A stretch of DNA of 64,000 nt, taken from positions 131,424 through 195,423 of the forward strand of contig NZ_AP018449.1 of assembly GCF_003966895.1 (NCBI RefSeq), in the 5' to 3' direction. The notes under the pieces were generated by a model that saw nothing but the letters and a program-made list of their open reading frames with translations, was not told the origin of the DNA and did no database searches. Below, piece by piece: positions 56,576 through 64,000 of this stretch; the stretch's first letter is position 1; each line of letters starts with the position of its first letter. This DNA comes from Methylomusa anaerophila. GTDB lineage: Bacteria; Bacillota; Negativicutes; Sporomusales; Sporomusaceae. The translations under genes were made by a program, and so were the position numbers.

Positions 56576-57625
56576 TTACAATGTCTTGCCGGCATTGACG
56601 GCACTGGAAATGACAAGATCTGAAGGTTTGACTTTTCCTTTGGGAATCACATTGGAATTTTCCAGATCTTTAATCCAGGGAACAATCAGGGACTCATCGA
56701 TTTCAGTACCAGCTGCAAAGTAGTGGGTGGCGTTAACCGGCACCCCAATCCAATCCTCAGTAATTTTCCGGGCCTCTTCCGGATGCTCATTCGCCCATTT
56801 TTGCGCCTTGACAATTGCCCGCGAGAATTTTTTGACAGTCTCAGGGTTTTTGGCGATAAAATCCTCGTTAAAAACATAGTAGGTTATGCCGCCGGCAACC
56901 GTAATTTTGGCGTCCAGACTATCGGCAATTTTGACCATACCGGCTTCTTCCATCGACTTATAAAACGGCGGATGCACGCCGGCTACGGCCACCAGTCCCT
57001 GTTTCAAAGCTTGAACAGCCTGAATGTCCGGCATGGTAACCCATTCAATTTTATCTCTGGCTACCCCTTGATTATCGGCGATATTATTTGCCAGGAAATC
57101 GGCGCAAATATTAGTAGTTATGGTAGAAAACTTCAACTGCCCCGGTAGTTTGTTCAGGTCGGCAAAAGAATGAATATCCGGATTATTTTTGGGATTTACA
57201 TACCAATTCATATGGCGCAGCTTGGGATCCTGATCCGGCAACGGATCAATCCCGCCTGTAACCACCCCTTTGATCTTGGCGCCGCCGGCTATTGCCACTG
57301 CCATCTGGTTGGGATGAAAGCCACCGCCGATATCATTGTTGCCGTTGAGAACCGACGGAATCTGTTGAGCTGGCTGCGTATCCCCCGTAAAAACGATCTC
57401 CAGTCCTTCTTCTTTGAAAAACCCTTGCGTCACACCCACAGCAAACGGTGTGGAGCCGCAATCCTTTCGCGTCCAGGTTTTAAGGGGAATCAGCCCCTTA
57501 TCTTTAGCGGTTGCATCACTGACAGTCTGTCTATTGCCAAGATTGGCGCCATAGGCAACAGCGCCTAAAATGGCCACACTAACCAGACCTATTATAATTT
57601 TCTTCACAGTTTTTTTATCAGCCAT
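56576..57625 (-). CDS. ABC transporter binding protein, SsuA/TauA-like (set 1)
   Basis: A 349-residue periplasmic binding protein of the sulfonate/nitrate/NMT1 superfamily with an N-terminal hydrophobic signal anchor (residues 8-28). Typical regions: VGVTQGFFKEEGLEIVFTGD, IPSVLNGNNDIGGG and INDFIAKNPETVKKF-type FIAKNPETVKKFSRAIVKAQ. AAGGAGC precedes the ATG. It is the third gene of a permease-permease-binding protein operon. An alkanesulfonate or other organosulfur ligand is inferred from family and regulon, not shown. Confidence 0.82.
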   Translation of the reverse strand: MADKKTVKKIIIGLVSVAILGAVAYGANLGNRQTVSDATAKDKGLIPLKTWTRKDCGSTPFAVGVTQGFFKEEGLEIVFTGDTQPAQQIPSVLNGNNDIGGGFHPNQMAVAIAGGAKIKGVVTGGIDPLPDQDPKLRHMNWYVNPKNNPDIHSFADLNKLPGQLKFSTITTNICADFLANNIADNQGVARDKIEWVTMPDIQAVQALKQGLVAVAGVHPPFYKSMEEAGMVKIADSLDAKITVAGGITYYVFNEDFIAKNPETVKKFSRAIVKAQKWANEHPEEARKITEDWIGVPVNATHYFAAGTEIDESLIVPWIKDLENSNVIPKGKVKPSDLVISSAVNAGKTL

Positions 57626-57644
57626 ACTACTCTAGCTCCTTATT

Positions 57645-58415
57645 TTAATATTCAGGTGTATTTTCTTTCCAATTGATTAATCTGCGTTCCAGCTTGCTAA
57701 ACACGAAATTGAGTAACAAGCCTAATGTGGATATGGTGACGGTCGCCGCAAACAGCCTGGGAATTTGATAATTATTTTGGGCATTCCATACCAGCCAACC
57801 CAAACCGCTGCTGGCGCCAATCATCTCGGCGGCGATGAGCATAAAGAAAGCCACGCCTGAGCTCATTTTTATGCCGTGGAAAATACCGGGTAACGCAGCC
57901 GGAAAAATGACCTTAGTAAATAAGGCTGGGCCGCTTACTCCCATGGAACGGGCCGACTTGAGCAGCAACGGTTCCACCCCTTTTATGCCGGTAACGGTGT
58001 TGAGCAGAATGGGCCACAGGCAAACCCAAAAAATCATGGCGACTTTGGATACTTCGCCAATACCGAATAATAAGATGAAGACAGGAAATAAAGCAAAGGG
58101 GTTTACTTCTCCCAGCAGCCGTAAGACCGGGGTAACAATACGTTCAAACAACTTAAATGAGCCTCCCAGCAGGAAACCCAGAGGAACCCCAATGATAACC
58201 GCCAGTAAGAAACCAAAGAGCGCCCGGCCTAAACTAACTCCAATGTGTTTGGTTAATACCCCGCTGAGCAGAAGTTCCCAAACAGTGCTCAGCACCTCCG
58301 ACGGCGGCGATATAAATGTATGCGGGACCCAGCCGGCACGAGGAGCGATTTCCCAAATAATCACAAACACGATAATGGATATGCCGTTTGTCAGCCCATT
58401 TGTCAGCCAGGACAA
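57645..58415 (-). CDS. ABC transporter permease, SsuC/TauC-like (set 1, second)
   Basis: A 256-residue permease (IGVSLGRALFGFLLAVIIGV, EAA loop KSARSMGVSGPALFTKVIFP). The TTG at 58415 has no convincing Shine-Dalgarno. In frame, 25 codons upstream, an ATA codon (58488-58490) sits 7 bases after a strong AAAGGGGGG, so initiation may occur at a non-standard ATA, or an ATG has mutated. The extension adds a basic cytoplasmic N-terminus. Confidence 0.8.
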   Translation of the reverse strand: MSWLTNGLTNGISIIVFVIIWEIAPRAGWVPHTFISPPSEVLSTVWELLLSGVLTKHIGVSLGRALFGFLLAVIIGVPLGFLLGGSFKLFERIVTPVLRLLGEVNPFALFPVFILLFGIGEVSKVAMIFWVCLWPILLNTVTGIKGVEPLLLKSARSMGVSGPALFTKVIFPAALPGIFHGIKMSSGVAFFMLIAAEMIGASSGLGWLVWNAQNNYQIPRLFAATVTISTLGLLLNFVFSKLERRLINWKENTPEY

Positions 58416-58559
58416 AATTTTTCCCGGCCATTTTTGTCTTTTTGAAGTGTTTACAACGTCTGCCGATGATTTTTTTAATGCCGCTTCTATGTTTTATCCC
58501 CCCTTTCCAAGCAGTTGACCTGCTTTTATAAATTACTGATTTAAGTAGTTCCGCTAATT

Positions 58560-59345
58560 TCAGGTGCTGGTTTCAGAATCCTGCCGCCAATCCACAACAC
58601 TCTCTTCCAGCCAGTGCAGCAGGTAGTTTATTGCCATTCCCAAAAGAGCAATGGTGATGGTTGCCGCAAATAAGCGGGGAATTATATTATTCATGGCCGA
58701 ATTGTGAATCACCCAGCCTAAGCCAGCGCTGGCGCCAATCATTTCCGCGGCGATGAGCATAAGGAAAGCATGGGAAGCACCAGTACGTACCCCGGTAAAA
58801 ATAACCGGCGCCGTACCCGGCAAAATGACCTTGCGGAAAATGGTCATCCGGTCCGCCCCCATGGACCTGGCGCTTTTAATATACAGCGGATCTACCTGTT
58901 GAATCCCGGCAATGGTAGTAAAAAGCACCGGCCAAATGCTGGACCAGAAAATAATGCTTACTTTGGCAACTTCGCCTATACCGAAAAATAAGATAAAGAT
59001 GGGAAACAGGGAAAAAGCGTTCACTTGCCCGAGCAAGCGCAACAAGGGCTGCATATGGCGGCCCAATGCCGGAAAAACTCCCCCCAGCAGAAAACCGAGC
59101 GGTACCGCCAGCGCGACAGCCAGCGCCAAGCCGATAAAAGTCCGCTGCAAGCTGGCTGCTATATGGATGAATAAATCCCCATTAGCCGCCAATTTTCCTG
59201 CAGCCAGCAGCACTTCCGACAAAGGCGGGATAAATTGTGCGTCAACCAAACCGATACGGGGAGCGATTTCCCACAAAAGGAAAAAAGCAATAATCCCGGA
59301 CACATCAATCAACCACTCGATGAAACTATTTTGTGACTCTTTCAT
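58560..59345 (-). CDS. ABC transporter permease, SsuC/TauC-like (set 1, first)
   Basis: A 261-residue permease of the same family (IHIAASLQRTFIGLALAVAL, KSARSMGADRMTIFRKVILP). GAGGGGGAG precedes the ATG. First gene of the operon behind an AGGC leader element. The pair of different permeases may form a heterodimer. No ATPase gene lies in this operon. Confidence 0.88.
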   Translation of the reverse strand: MKESQNSFIEWLIDVSGIIAFFLLWEIAPRIGLVDAQFIPPLSEVLLAAGKLAANGDLFIHIAASLQRTFIGLALAVALAVPLGFLLGGVFPALGRHMQPLLRLLGQVNAFSLFPIFILFFGIGEVAKVSIIFWSSIWPVLFTTIAGIQQVDPLYIKSARSMGADRMTIFRKVILPGTAPVIFTGVRTGASHAFLMLIAAEMIGASAGLGWVIHNSAMNNIIPRLFAATITIALLGMAINYLLHWLEESVVDWRQDSETST

Positions 59346-59375
59346 TAAACTCCCCCTCTAAGTATTTATAAAAAC

Positions 59376-59439
59376 AAAAAAGGCCGGAAAGATATTCTCA
59401 AAGAGATACCTTACCAGCCTTTAGTTTTTAACTAATCAG
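59376..59439 (-). promoter_or_regulatory. AGGC leader element, copy 12 (ABC set 1)
   Basis: Minus strand: CTGA-TTAG-TTAAAAA-CTAA-AGGC (arms extend to TTAGTT/AACTAA), then stem AGGCTGGTAAGGTATCTC / GATATCTTTCCGGCCT with T6. Upstream the bases TATTATTTCCAGG are shared with copy 1. A TTGACA-type promoter lies at about 59490-59515. Confidence 0.77.
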
Positions 59440-59696
59440 CCTGGAAATAATAGATTATTAATCTCTTTTTAAATTACAATATCTTTGCAGAATTGTCAAT
59501 AGGGTATTGTAAGTACTAGACAAAGCATACCAACAATACCAACAAAGTTTTTATTGACAAAACCATTATTGCAGGCTTACATTAAAATTATCTTAACATC
59601 CGCAAATACGCCGAGGCTGAACAGGTAAAATGACAGTCTGATTTTAGAGAAATATCTCTTTTCTATGACGATCCTGAGCCAAGAGAGGAAATATTG

Positions 59697-60335
59697 ATGA
59701 CAATTAAGGTGTTGGTGGTTGATGACCATTTTTTGTCGCGCAAAGGCATAACCAGTATGCTTTCAGCCCATTCCATGTTTGAAATAGCCGGCGAAGCAAC
59801 TAACGGTCAGGAAGCTTTGGAAAAGGCCAAGGCTTTGATGCCGGACCTTATTTTGATGGATATCCGGATGCCGGGCGGCAGTGGCTTGGAAGCTACCCGT
59901 CTGATCAAAGAAGCAATGCCGTATGTAAAGATTGTTATTCTCAGTGTATCTGATGATGTGCAGGATTTTTTTGAAGCAATAAAAAAAGGGGCTCAGGGTT
60001 ATTTATTGAAAAACATGGAACCGGAATACTGGTTAGACTACATTATCAGTATTGTCCAGGGGGAAGCGCCCATTTCCCGGATGATAGCCGCAAAAATTCT
60101 GCAGGAGTTTTCCGTCCAAAAAGTCGATTTAGCCGGCTATAAGTTATCTGAGCGGGAAAATGAGGTACTCCAGCTGGTTAGCCAGGGACTGGGCAACAAA
60201 GAAATCGGCGAAAAGCTTTATATCAGTGAAAGTACTGTTAAAAACCATTTACGCAATATTTTAGCCAAGCTCCATCTGCAAAACCGCATGCAACTCATCT
60301 CTTTTGCTTATAAAAACGGCCTTATTAACGATTAG
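59697..60335 (+). CDS. NarL/FixJ-type response regulator
   Basis: A 212-residue two-domain regulator: receiver (VVDDHF, phospho-Asp in DLILMDIRMPGGSG, Thr/Ser switch ILSVSD, Lys in YLLKNM) and a LuxR-type helix-turn-helix (LSERENEVLQLVSQGLGNKE, then STVKNHLRNI). ATG 59697 is preferred over the TTG one codon earlier. No sensor kinase is nearby. It lies antisense between two leader elements, splitting two otherwise parallel ABC operons. Confidence 0.9.
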   Translation: MTIKVLVVDDHFLSRKGITSMLSAHSMFEIAGEATNGQEALEKAKALMPDLILMDIRMPGGSGLEATRLIKEAMPYVKIVILSVSDDVQDFFEAIKKGAQGYLLKNMEPEYWLDYIISIVQGEAPISRMIAAKILQEFSVQKVDLAGYKLSERENEVLQLVSQGLGNKEIGEKLYISESTVKNHLRNILAKLHLQNRMQLISFAYKNGLIND

Positions 60336-60386
60336 GGTGATGCCCAATATATTGGCATGGAGGTCTGCTTGTGTTTTTAAACAGAG

Positions 60387-60443
60387 AAAAAAGCAAAGGC
60401 GCCGCTAAGCAGAACCTTTGCCTTGAGTATTTTCTCTGATCAG
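60387..60443 (-). promoter_or_regulatory. AGGC leader element, copy 13 (orphan)
   Basis: Minus strand: CTGA-TCAG-AGAAAATA-CTCA-AGGC, then stem AGGCAAAGG / CCTTTGCTTTTTT. It lies downstream of the set 2 binding-protein gene, and the next feature on the minus strand is the antisense of the regulator gene, so it no longer precedes a gene directly. Its first hairpin has the only mispair of the family (C-C), consistent with relaxed selection. It may now serve as the terminator of set 2. Confidence 0.65.
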
Positions 60444-60521
60444 ACTAGAATATCAAAAATTATTGACAGGCTGATTGCAGATTGGGCTTTATTGTTTAAT
60501 TCACAGATGTCCCGGCTTCCC

Positions 60522-61559
60522 TTATTGGACTGCTACATTTTCAAATTCACGAGTGATAAGATCCGAAGGTTTTAACTGCCCCGGGGTAAGTCCTCCACTA
60601 TTCTCCAGATCCTTAATCCATGGAGTCAGATCGCTTTCTTTTATTTCGGATGTAGTCGCAAAATAATGCACCCCTGTAACCGGCACGTTGATCCAATCCG
60701 CAGTCAGTTTCACTGCTTCCTGGGGATTTTCGTCGCTCCATTTCTGAGCGGCCACTATCGCTCTGACAAACTTTTTAACCGTTTCGGGATTGTTCTTGAT
60801 AAAGTCATCTTTGAAATAGTACAGGCTGGACCCGGCTGATTCACCCAGTCCGGTATCGGTTGAATCGGCAATTAATACCAGTCCCGCGTCTTCTGCCGAT
60901 TTGTAGTAAGGCGGGTGTACCTGGGCCACATCGAGAATACCCTGGCTGGTAGACTGAATGACTGCTATATCATTGGTAAAGGTAACCCATTCAAACCGGT
61001 CCCTGGGTACCCCTGCTTTATCCAGCAAAGTATTGAAAAGAAATTGGTTGCAGCTATTGGTAGTTCCGTCGGTTTTTATTTGTTGACCCGGTTTATAGTT
61101 TTTCAGATCGGCAATTGACTTAATACCGGATGCCGGGTTAGCATAAAATCTCATATGGCGAAATACGGGGTCCACATTAGCAGGAGGCTCAATCTGCTGC
61201 CTGGCGACTGCAGTTACGGCTGCTCCGCCTGCTTTGGCAATAGCCAGCATATTGGGCTGAGCTGTGCCGATGTCATTATTCCCGTTTAATACGGAAGGAA
61301 GAATCTGAGTTGCAATCAGTTCGCCGGTATATACAAGTTTTAGTCCTTCTTTTTCCAGGAATCCTTTTTTGTCAGCAACGACCCAGGCAGTTGAAGCGCA
61401 TGTTTTGTAAGTTGGAACCCTGATTTCGATCAAGTCCTTCTTATCCGAACTGCTTAGCTGTACGGTTCCCTTCCGGGCGCCAAAACCTACGGCCACCAGC
61501 ACGGCCAGAACCACCACGCCGACGATTGCCAATTTAATATTTCTCTTTTTGTCCGTCAA
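60522..61559 (-). CDS. ABC transporter binding protein, SsuA/TauA-like (set 2)
   Basis: A 345-residue paralogue of the set 1 binding protein (VADKKGFLEKEGLKLVYTGE, LPSVLNGNNDIGTA, FIKNNPETVKKFVRAIVAAQ), with a signal anchor. TTG start after AAAGGAGAGG. The different ligand-site surroundings (AQPNMLAIAKAGG versus GFHPNQMAVAIAGG in set 1) suggest related but distinct substrates. Confidence 0.82.
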   Translation of the reverse strand: MTDKKRNIKLAIVGVVVLAVLVAVGFGARKGTVQLSSSDKKDLIEIRVPTYKTCASTAWVVADKKGFLEKEGLKLVYTGELIATQILPSVLNGNNDIGTAQPNMLAIAKAGGAAVTAVARQQIEPPANVDPVFRHMRFYANPASGIKSIADLKNYKPGQQIKTDGTTNSCNQFLFNTLLDKAGVPRDRFEWVTFTNDIAVIQSTSQGILDVAQVHPPYYKSAEDAGLVLIADSTDTGLGESAGSSLYYFKDDFIKNNPETVKKFVRAIVAAQKWSDENPQEAVKLTADWINVPVTGVHYFATTSEIKESDLTPWIKDLENSGGLTPGQLKPSDLITREFENVAVQ

Positions 61560-61590
61560 AATTATCCTCTCCTTTTACTTTATAAATTTA

Positions 61591-62397
61591 TTAATTTTTA
61601 TTTCCCTCAAAGGCATTTTCCCGCCAAACCAGCAATCTCGCTTCCAGCAACCGGAATACCTTATTAATAATAAGGCCGATAATGGCGATAAGCATCGTAG
61701 CTCCGAAAAGCTGCGTTATCTTGTAAGTTTCCTGGGCATTTCTTGTCAACCATCCCATCCCGCTGCTCGACCCCAGCATTTCGGCAGCTATAACCATGAT
61801 AAACGCTAACTGAGCCCCAATTTTCAGTCCGTTAAAAATACCGGGCATCGCCGCCGGCAGGATAACCTTGAAAAAAAGGGTTTGTTTACTTGCGCCCATG
61901 GAACGGCCTGTCTTTAGCAATAAAGGATCAACCCCCTTGATACCCATAATGGTATTAAAAATAATCGGCCATTGGCAGACCCAATAGATCATCGAGACTT
62001 TACTCAATTCACCAATTCCGAGAATAAGAATGAATACAGGAAATATAGCAAAGGGATTTACTTTTTCCAGCAGCCGGAAAAAGGGCAAAAATAATTTTTC
62101 TAGGGTTCTAAACATCCCACCCAGCAAAAAGCCTGCCGCTATGCCTACTGCCGCAGCTAAAAACAGGCCAATCGCCGCTCGCTGAAGACTGATTGCCATA
62201 TGCTTGGATAACTCACCTTGTATAGCCAACAAATATAGTTTTTCAACTACCGAAAAAAATGTGGGAATAATTGTTTTATCCAACACGCCGTATCTCGGCA
62301 GCACTTCCCAAGCGACAAAAAACAATATCACCGGTAAGTTGCTGCCAAAGATAAAGTTTCTGATTTGGACTAACGCCTTTACCAATCCATTACTCAT
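61591..62397 (-). CDS. ABC transporter permease, SsuC/TauC-like (set 2, second)
   Basis: A permease of about 268 residues (MAISLQRAAIGLFLAAAVGI, KTGRSMGASKQTLFFKVILP). ATG 62397 is preferred; the TTG at 62430 has no Shine-Dalgarno. Paralogue of the set 1 second permease. Confidence 0.86.
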   Translation of the reverse strand: MSNGLVKALVQIRNFIFGSNLPVILFFVAWEVLPRYGVLDKTIIPTFFSVVEKLYLLAIQGELSKHMAISLQRAAIGLFLAAAVGIAAGFLLGGMFRTLEKLFLPFFRLLEKVNPFAIFPVFILILGIGELSKVSMIYWVCQWPIIFNTIMGIKGVDPLLLKTGRSMGASKQTLFFKVILPAAMPGIFNGLKIGAQLAFIMVIAAEMLGSSSGMGWLTRNAQETYKITQLFGATMLIAIIGLIINKVFRLLEARLLVWRENAFEGNKN

Positions 62398-62432
62398 ATT
62401 TTCACCCACTAAATAATAAAACTCAAACAAGT

Positions 62433-63221
62433 TTAATTGGTCGATTCCGGTTCAGTTTCCCGCCAGGTAATGAGAGTATTCTCAAGCCATACCAGAAAAT
62501 AATTGATAATAAGGCCAATAACGGCTATGGCGAGGATTCCCAAATAAAGCCTGGGTATCTGCCAGTTATCCTCTGAATTCCGGATCAGCCAGCCCAGACC
62601 CATATTGGCGCCAAGCCATTCAGCCCCAATCAACAGCATAAACGCCATCGTGGTCCCGGTTCTGATACCTGTAAAAATTTGCATAGCCGCTCCCGGAAGA
62701 AAAACCTTGAAGAACATGGAGAATCCGTTTACCCCCATGGCCTTGGCACATTTAATCACCAGCGGATCAACCTGCTTTACCCCCTCCATAGTAGTGAATA
62801 AAATCGGCCAAAAGGAAGCCCAGAATATGATGCTGTATTTTCCCCCCTCCCCCACTCCGAACAAAATAAGAAATAGCGGCAAAAGGGTCATGGTGTTGAT
62901 TTGGGCACATAGATTCATGAACGGCTCAAAATATTTGGCAACCTTGGGCAGCCACCCCCCTAAGATAAAACCCAAGGGAAGTCCAATGATAATTGATATG
63001 AATAAACCGATAAAGACTCTTTCCAGGCTCACCGCTATGTGCACATACATGTCGCCATTTTTCACCAGTACCCACCCTGCTTCCAGCACTTTGGAAACCG
63101 GCGGAATAAATTTGGGATTGGCCCAACCGATAACGGGTGCTACCTGCCATAATAGAAAGAACAAAACAATAAGATAGTAACTGATAAATTGGTCGTTTAT
63201 TTTACGCACCCAATTGAGCAT
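62433..63221 (-). CDS. ABC transporter permease, SsuC/TauC-like (set 2, first)
   Basis: A permease of about 262 residues (VHIAVSLERVFIGLFISIII, KCAKAMGVNGFSMFFKVFLP). ATG 63221 follows GAAGGAAGG. First gene of the second ABC operon behind an AGGC leader element. Confidence 0.87.
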   Translation of the reverse strand: MLNWVRKINDQFISYYLIVLFFLLWQVAPVIGWANPKFIPPVSKVLEAGWVLVKNGDMYVHIAVSLERVFIGLFISIIIGLPLGFILGGWLPKVAKYFEPFMNLCAQINTMTLLPLFLILFGVGEGGKYSIIFWASFWPILFTTMEGVKQVDPLVIKCAKAMGVNGFSMFFKVFLPGAAMQIFTGIRTGTTMAFMLLIGAEWLGANMGLGWLIRNSEDNWQIPRLYLGILAIAVIGLIINYFLVWLENTLITWRETEPESTN

Positions 63222-63282
63222 GAATTTCAACCTTCCTTCTGACAATTCCCGGCCTAAACAATATCACTTCCTTCCAAACAGC

Positions 63283-63347
63283 AAAAAGAGACCAAGGCTG
63301 TTTTCCAAAAAAACAGTTCCTTAGCCTCCAGTGTGATAACCGGTCAG
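63283..63347 (-). promoter_or_regulatory. AGGC leader element, copy 14 (ABC set 2)
   Basis: Minus strand: CTGA-CCGG-TTATCACA-CTGG-AGGC, then stem AGGCTAAGGAACTGTTTT / AAAACAGCCTTGGTCT and T5. Arms CCGG/CTGG pair through one G-U. Confidence 0.76.
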
Positions 63348-63397
63348 CATCCGTTATTAATTTAACGATTCAATAACTATAATAAAAGCTTAGTTGT

Positions 63398-63426
63398 ATT
63401 ATAAATCATACAAATTTTCTTGTAAA
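63398..63426 (-). promoter_or_regulatory. Promoter of ABC set 2
   Basis: Minus strand TTTACA, 17-base spacer, TATAAT, about 50 bases upstream of the leader element. Confidence 0.75.
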
Positions 63427-63514
63427 GCATTTATCAAACCACAGTTTTTGTCCTTGGAGCAGCGCTTTTTTCTCAATTTTCCCGGAATACGTAAAATACC
63501 GGTCCCGCAGGATA

Positions 63515-63543
63515 TTGACAAGACATTAGATATCATATATTCT
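63515..63543 (+). promoter_or_regulatory. Candidate promoter of the nitrogenase-like gene
   Basis: Plus strand TTGACA, 17-base spacer, TATTCT. It would give a leader of about 250 bases before the GTG at 63805. Confidence 0.5.
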
Positions 63544-63629
63544 ATTAACTGTAGGAATTATTACTAAATTATAAAAATAAGCTTTTTGCACATTGTTACC
63601 CGCTACGTGAATAACTGCATAAAACTTAA

Positions 63630-63684
63630 CTGACTTAAGAAATGAAGAGGTTAAGCCACAATAGGGTGGTTTAGCCTCTTTTCT
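63630..63684 (+). promoter_or_regulatory. Leader hairpin, possibly a divergent AGGC element
   Basis: Plus strand: CTGA-CTT-AAGAAATG-AAG-AGG, followed by stem AGAGGTTAAGCCAC / GTGGTTTAGCCTCT and TTTCTTT. The order CTGA, small hairpin, AGG at the base of a terminator is the same as in the other copies, but the hairpin sequence and the C of AGGC are not conserved. Placed in front of the nitrogenase-like gene. Confidence 0.4.
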
Positions 63685-63804
63685 TTATTGTAACAAGCAA
63701 AATTAGCATTGCCCCTGTCCTGCAAACTGCCAATTCATTATTTATTTTTCCTGGTTCATTTGGGTCTGAGTCTTAAAAAACCATCACAATTAGGAGGTTA
63801 TCAA

Positions 63805-64000
63805 GTGACTACTTTCATCGAACGCGCGAAATCCACCTGCGCTCTTGGCGGTGCAATTGTTACCGTATCGGCCCTGCCGAAAGCAATTCCCATCGTTCAT
63901 GGCTCGGGAGGTTGCGCGACCATGTTGTCAGGTACGTATAACTCGGCAAGCGGCTACAAGGGTTCCGGGTATTGCAGCGGCCATATGACACCCACCTCGA
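63805..64000 (+). CDS. Nitrogenase-like component 1 subunit, partial
   Basis: The first 65 residues of a NifD/NifK/NifE-superfamily protein, cut by the window edge. STCALGGAI and HGSGGCATMLSG correspond to the two N-terminal cysteine segments that hold the P-cluster or its equivalent. GTG start after AGGAGG and a 7-base spacer. The N-terminus is very short, as in group IV/nitrogenase-like proteins. Adjacent sulfur-type ABC transporters make a methylthio-alkane-reductase-like or other organosulfur reductase role plausible; nitrogen fixation or F430/chlorophyll-type reduction cannot be ruled out from this fragment. Confidence 0.8.
   Translation, partial: MTTFIERAKSTCALGGAIVTVSALPKAIPIVHGSGGCATMLSGTYNSASGYKGSGYCSGHMTPTS

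Overview
The window most likely comes from an anaerobic, diderm Firmicute of the Negativicutes (Sporomusa/Pelosinus type). It combines outer-membrane genes (a TonB-dependent receptor, an aromatic-terminated beta-barrel protein, an RND efflux pump) with Firmicute-style leaders (a T-box, a cobalamin riboswitch, strong TTGACA/TATAAT promoters, many GTG/TTG starts with strong Shine-Dalgarno sites). This assignment is inference from gene content; no rRNA or tRNA gene is visible.

Region 1 (1-19.7 kb) is a metal and cobalamin region. A long minus-strand operon carries a TonB receptor, a BtuFCD/FecBCD-like transporter and a NikABCD-like transporter. Divergent to it is an ECF Ni/Co transporter (fused MN, then Q and O). 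Next comes a minus-strand iron block: a diguanylate cyclase, two feoA genes, feoB, a lone receiver protein and an outer-membrane barrel protein, with three Fur-box-like sites. An exported CbiK cobaltochelatase follows, behind a cobalamin riboswitch and two terminator hairpins.

Region 2 (19.7-38 kb) holds a selD-like relic, aspartate 4-decarboxylase, acetyltransferases, an FtsX/LolD-type ABC operon with small proteins, a nitroreductase, a HAD phosphatase, a C39-like peptidase, a ferredoxin-type aldo/keto reductase, a T-box-controlled fused anthranilate synthase TrpE(G), a YtcJ-type amidohydrolase and O-acetylhomoserine sulfhydrylase.

Region 3 (38-48 kb) holds a TetR-controlled RND pump, an IS630-type insertion sequence, metQ, cysK and a TatD-linked radical SAM protein.

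Region 4 (48-55.4 kb) looks like a decaying amino-acid-related cluster: an AraC regulator, a TrpB2-like synthase, a B3/B4-domain protein, a frameshifted radical SAM gene, an aminotransferase and a UbiD gene that both end at one apparent deletion point, and a DMT exporter. Region 5 (55.6-64 kb) has an alpha/beta hydrolase, two parallel sulfonate/nitrate-type ABC operons (permease-permease-binding protein, no ATPase), an orphan response regulator, and the start of a nitrogenase-like component 1 gene.

The most striking finding is a family of short leader RNAs, 14 good copies plus one divergent copy. Each has a conserved YTRA, a covarying 4-bp hairpin (YYRG/YTRR) and AGGC at the base of an intrinsic terminator. 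Thirteen good copies precede a gene on the gene's own strand, usually a gene linked to sulfur acquisition (metY, metQ, cysK, the two ABC operons) or to redox and radical SAM functions. Most sit just downstream of a consensus promoter, and some occur in tandem. I do not recognise the element as a known riboswitch class; it is a candidate new cis-regulatory RNA for a sulfur regulon.
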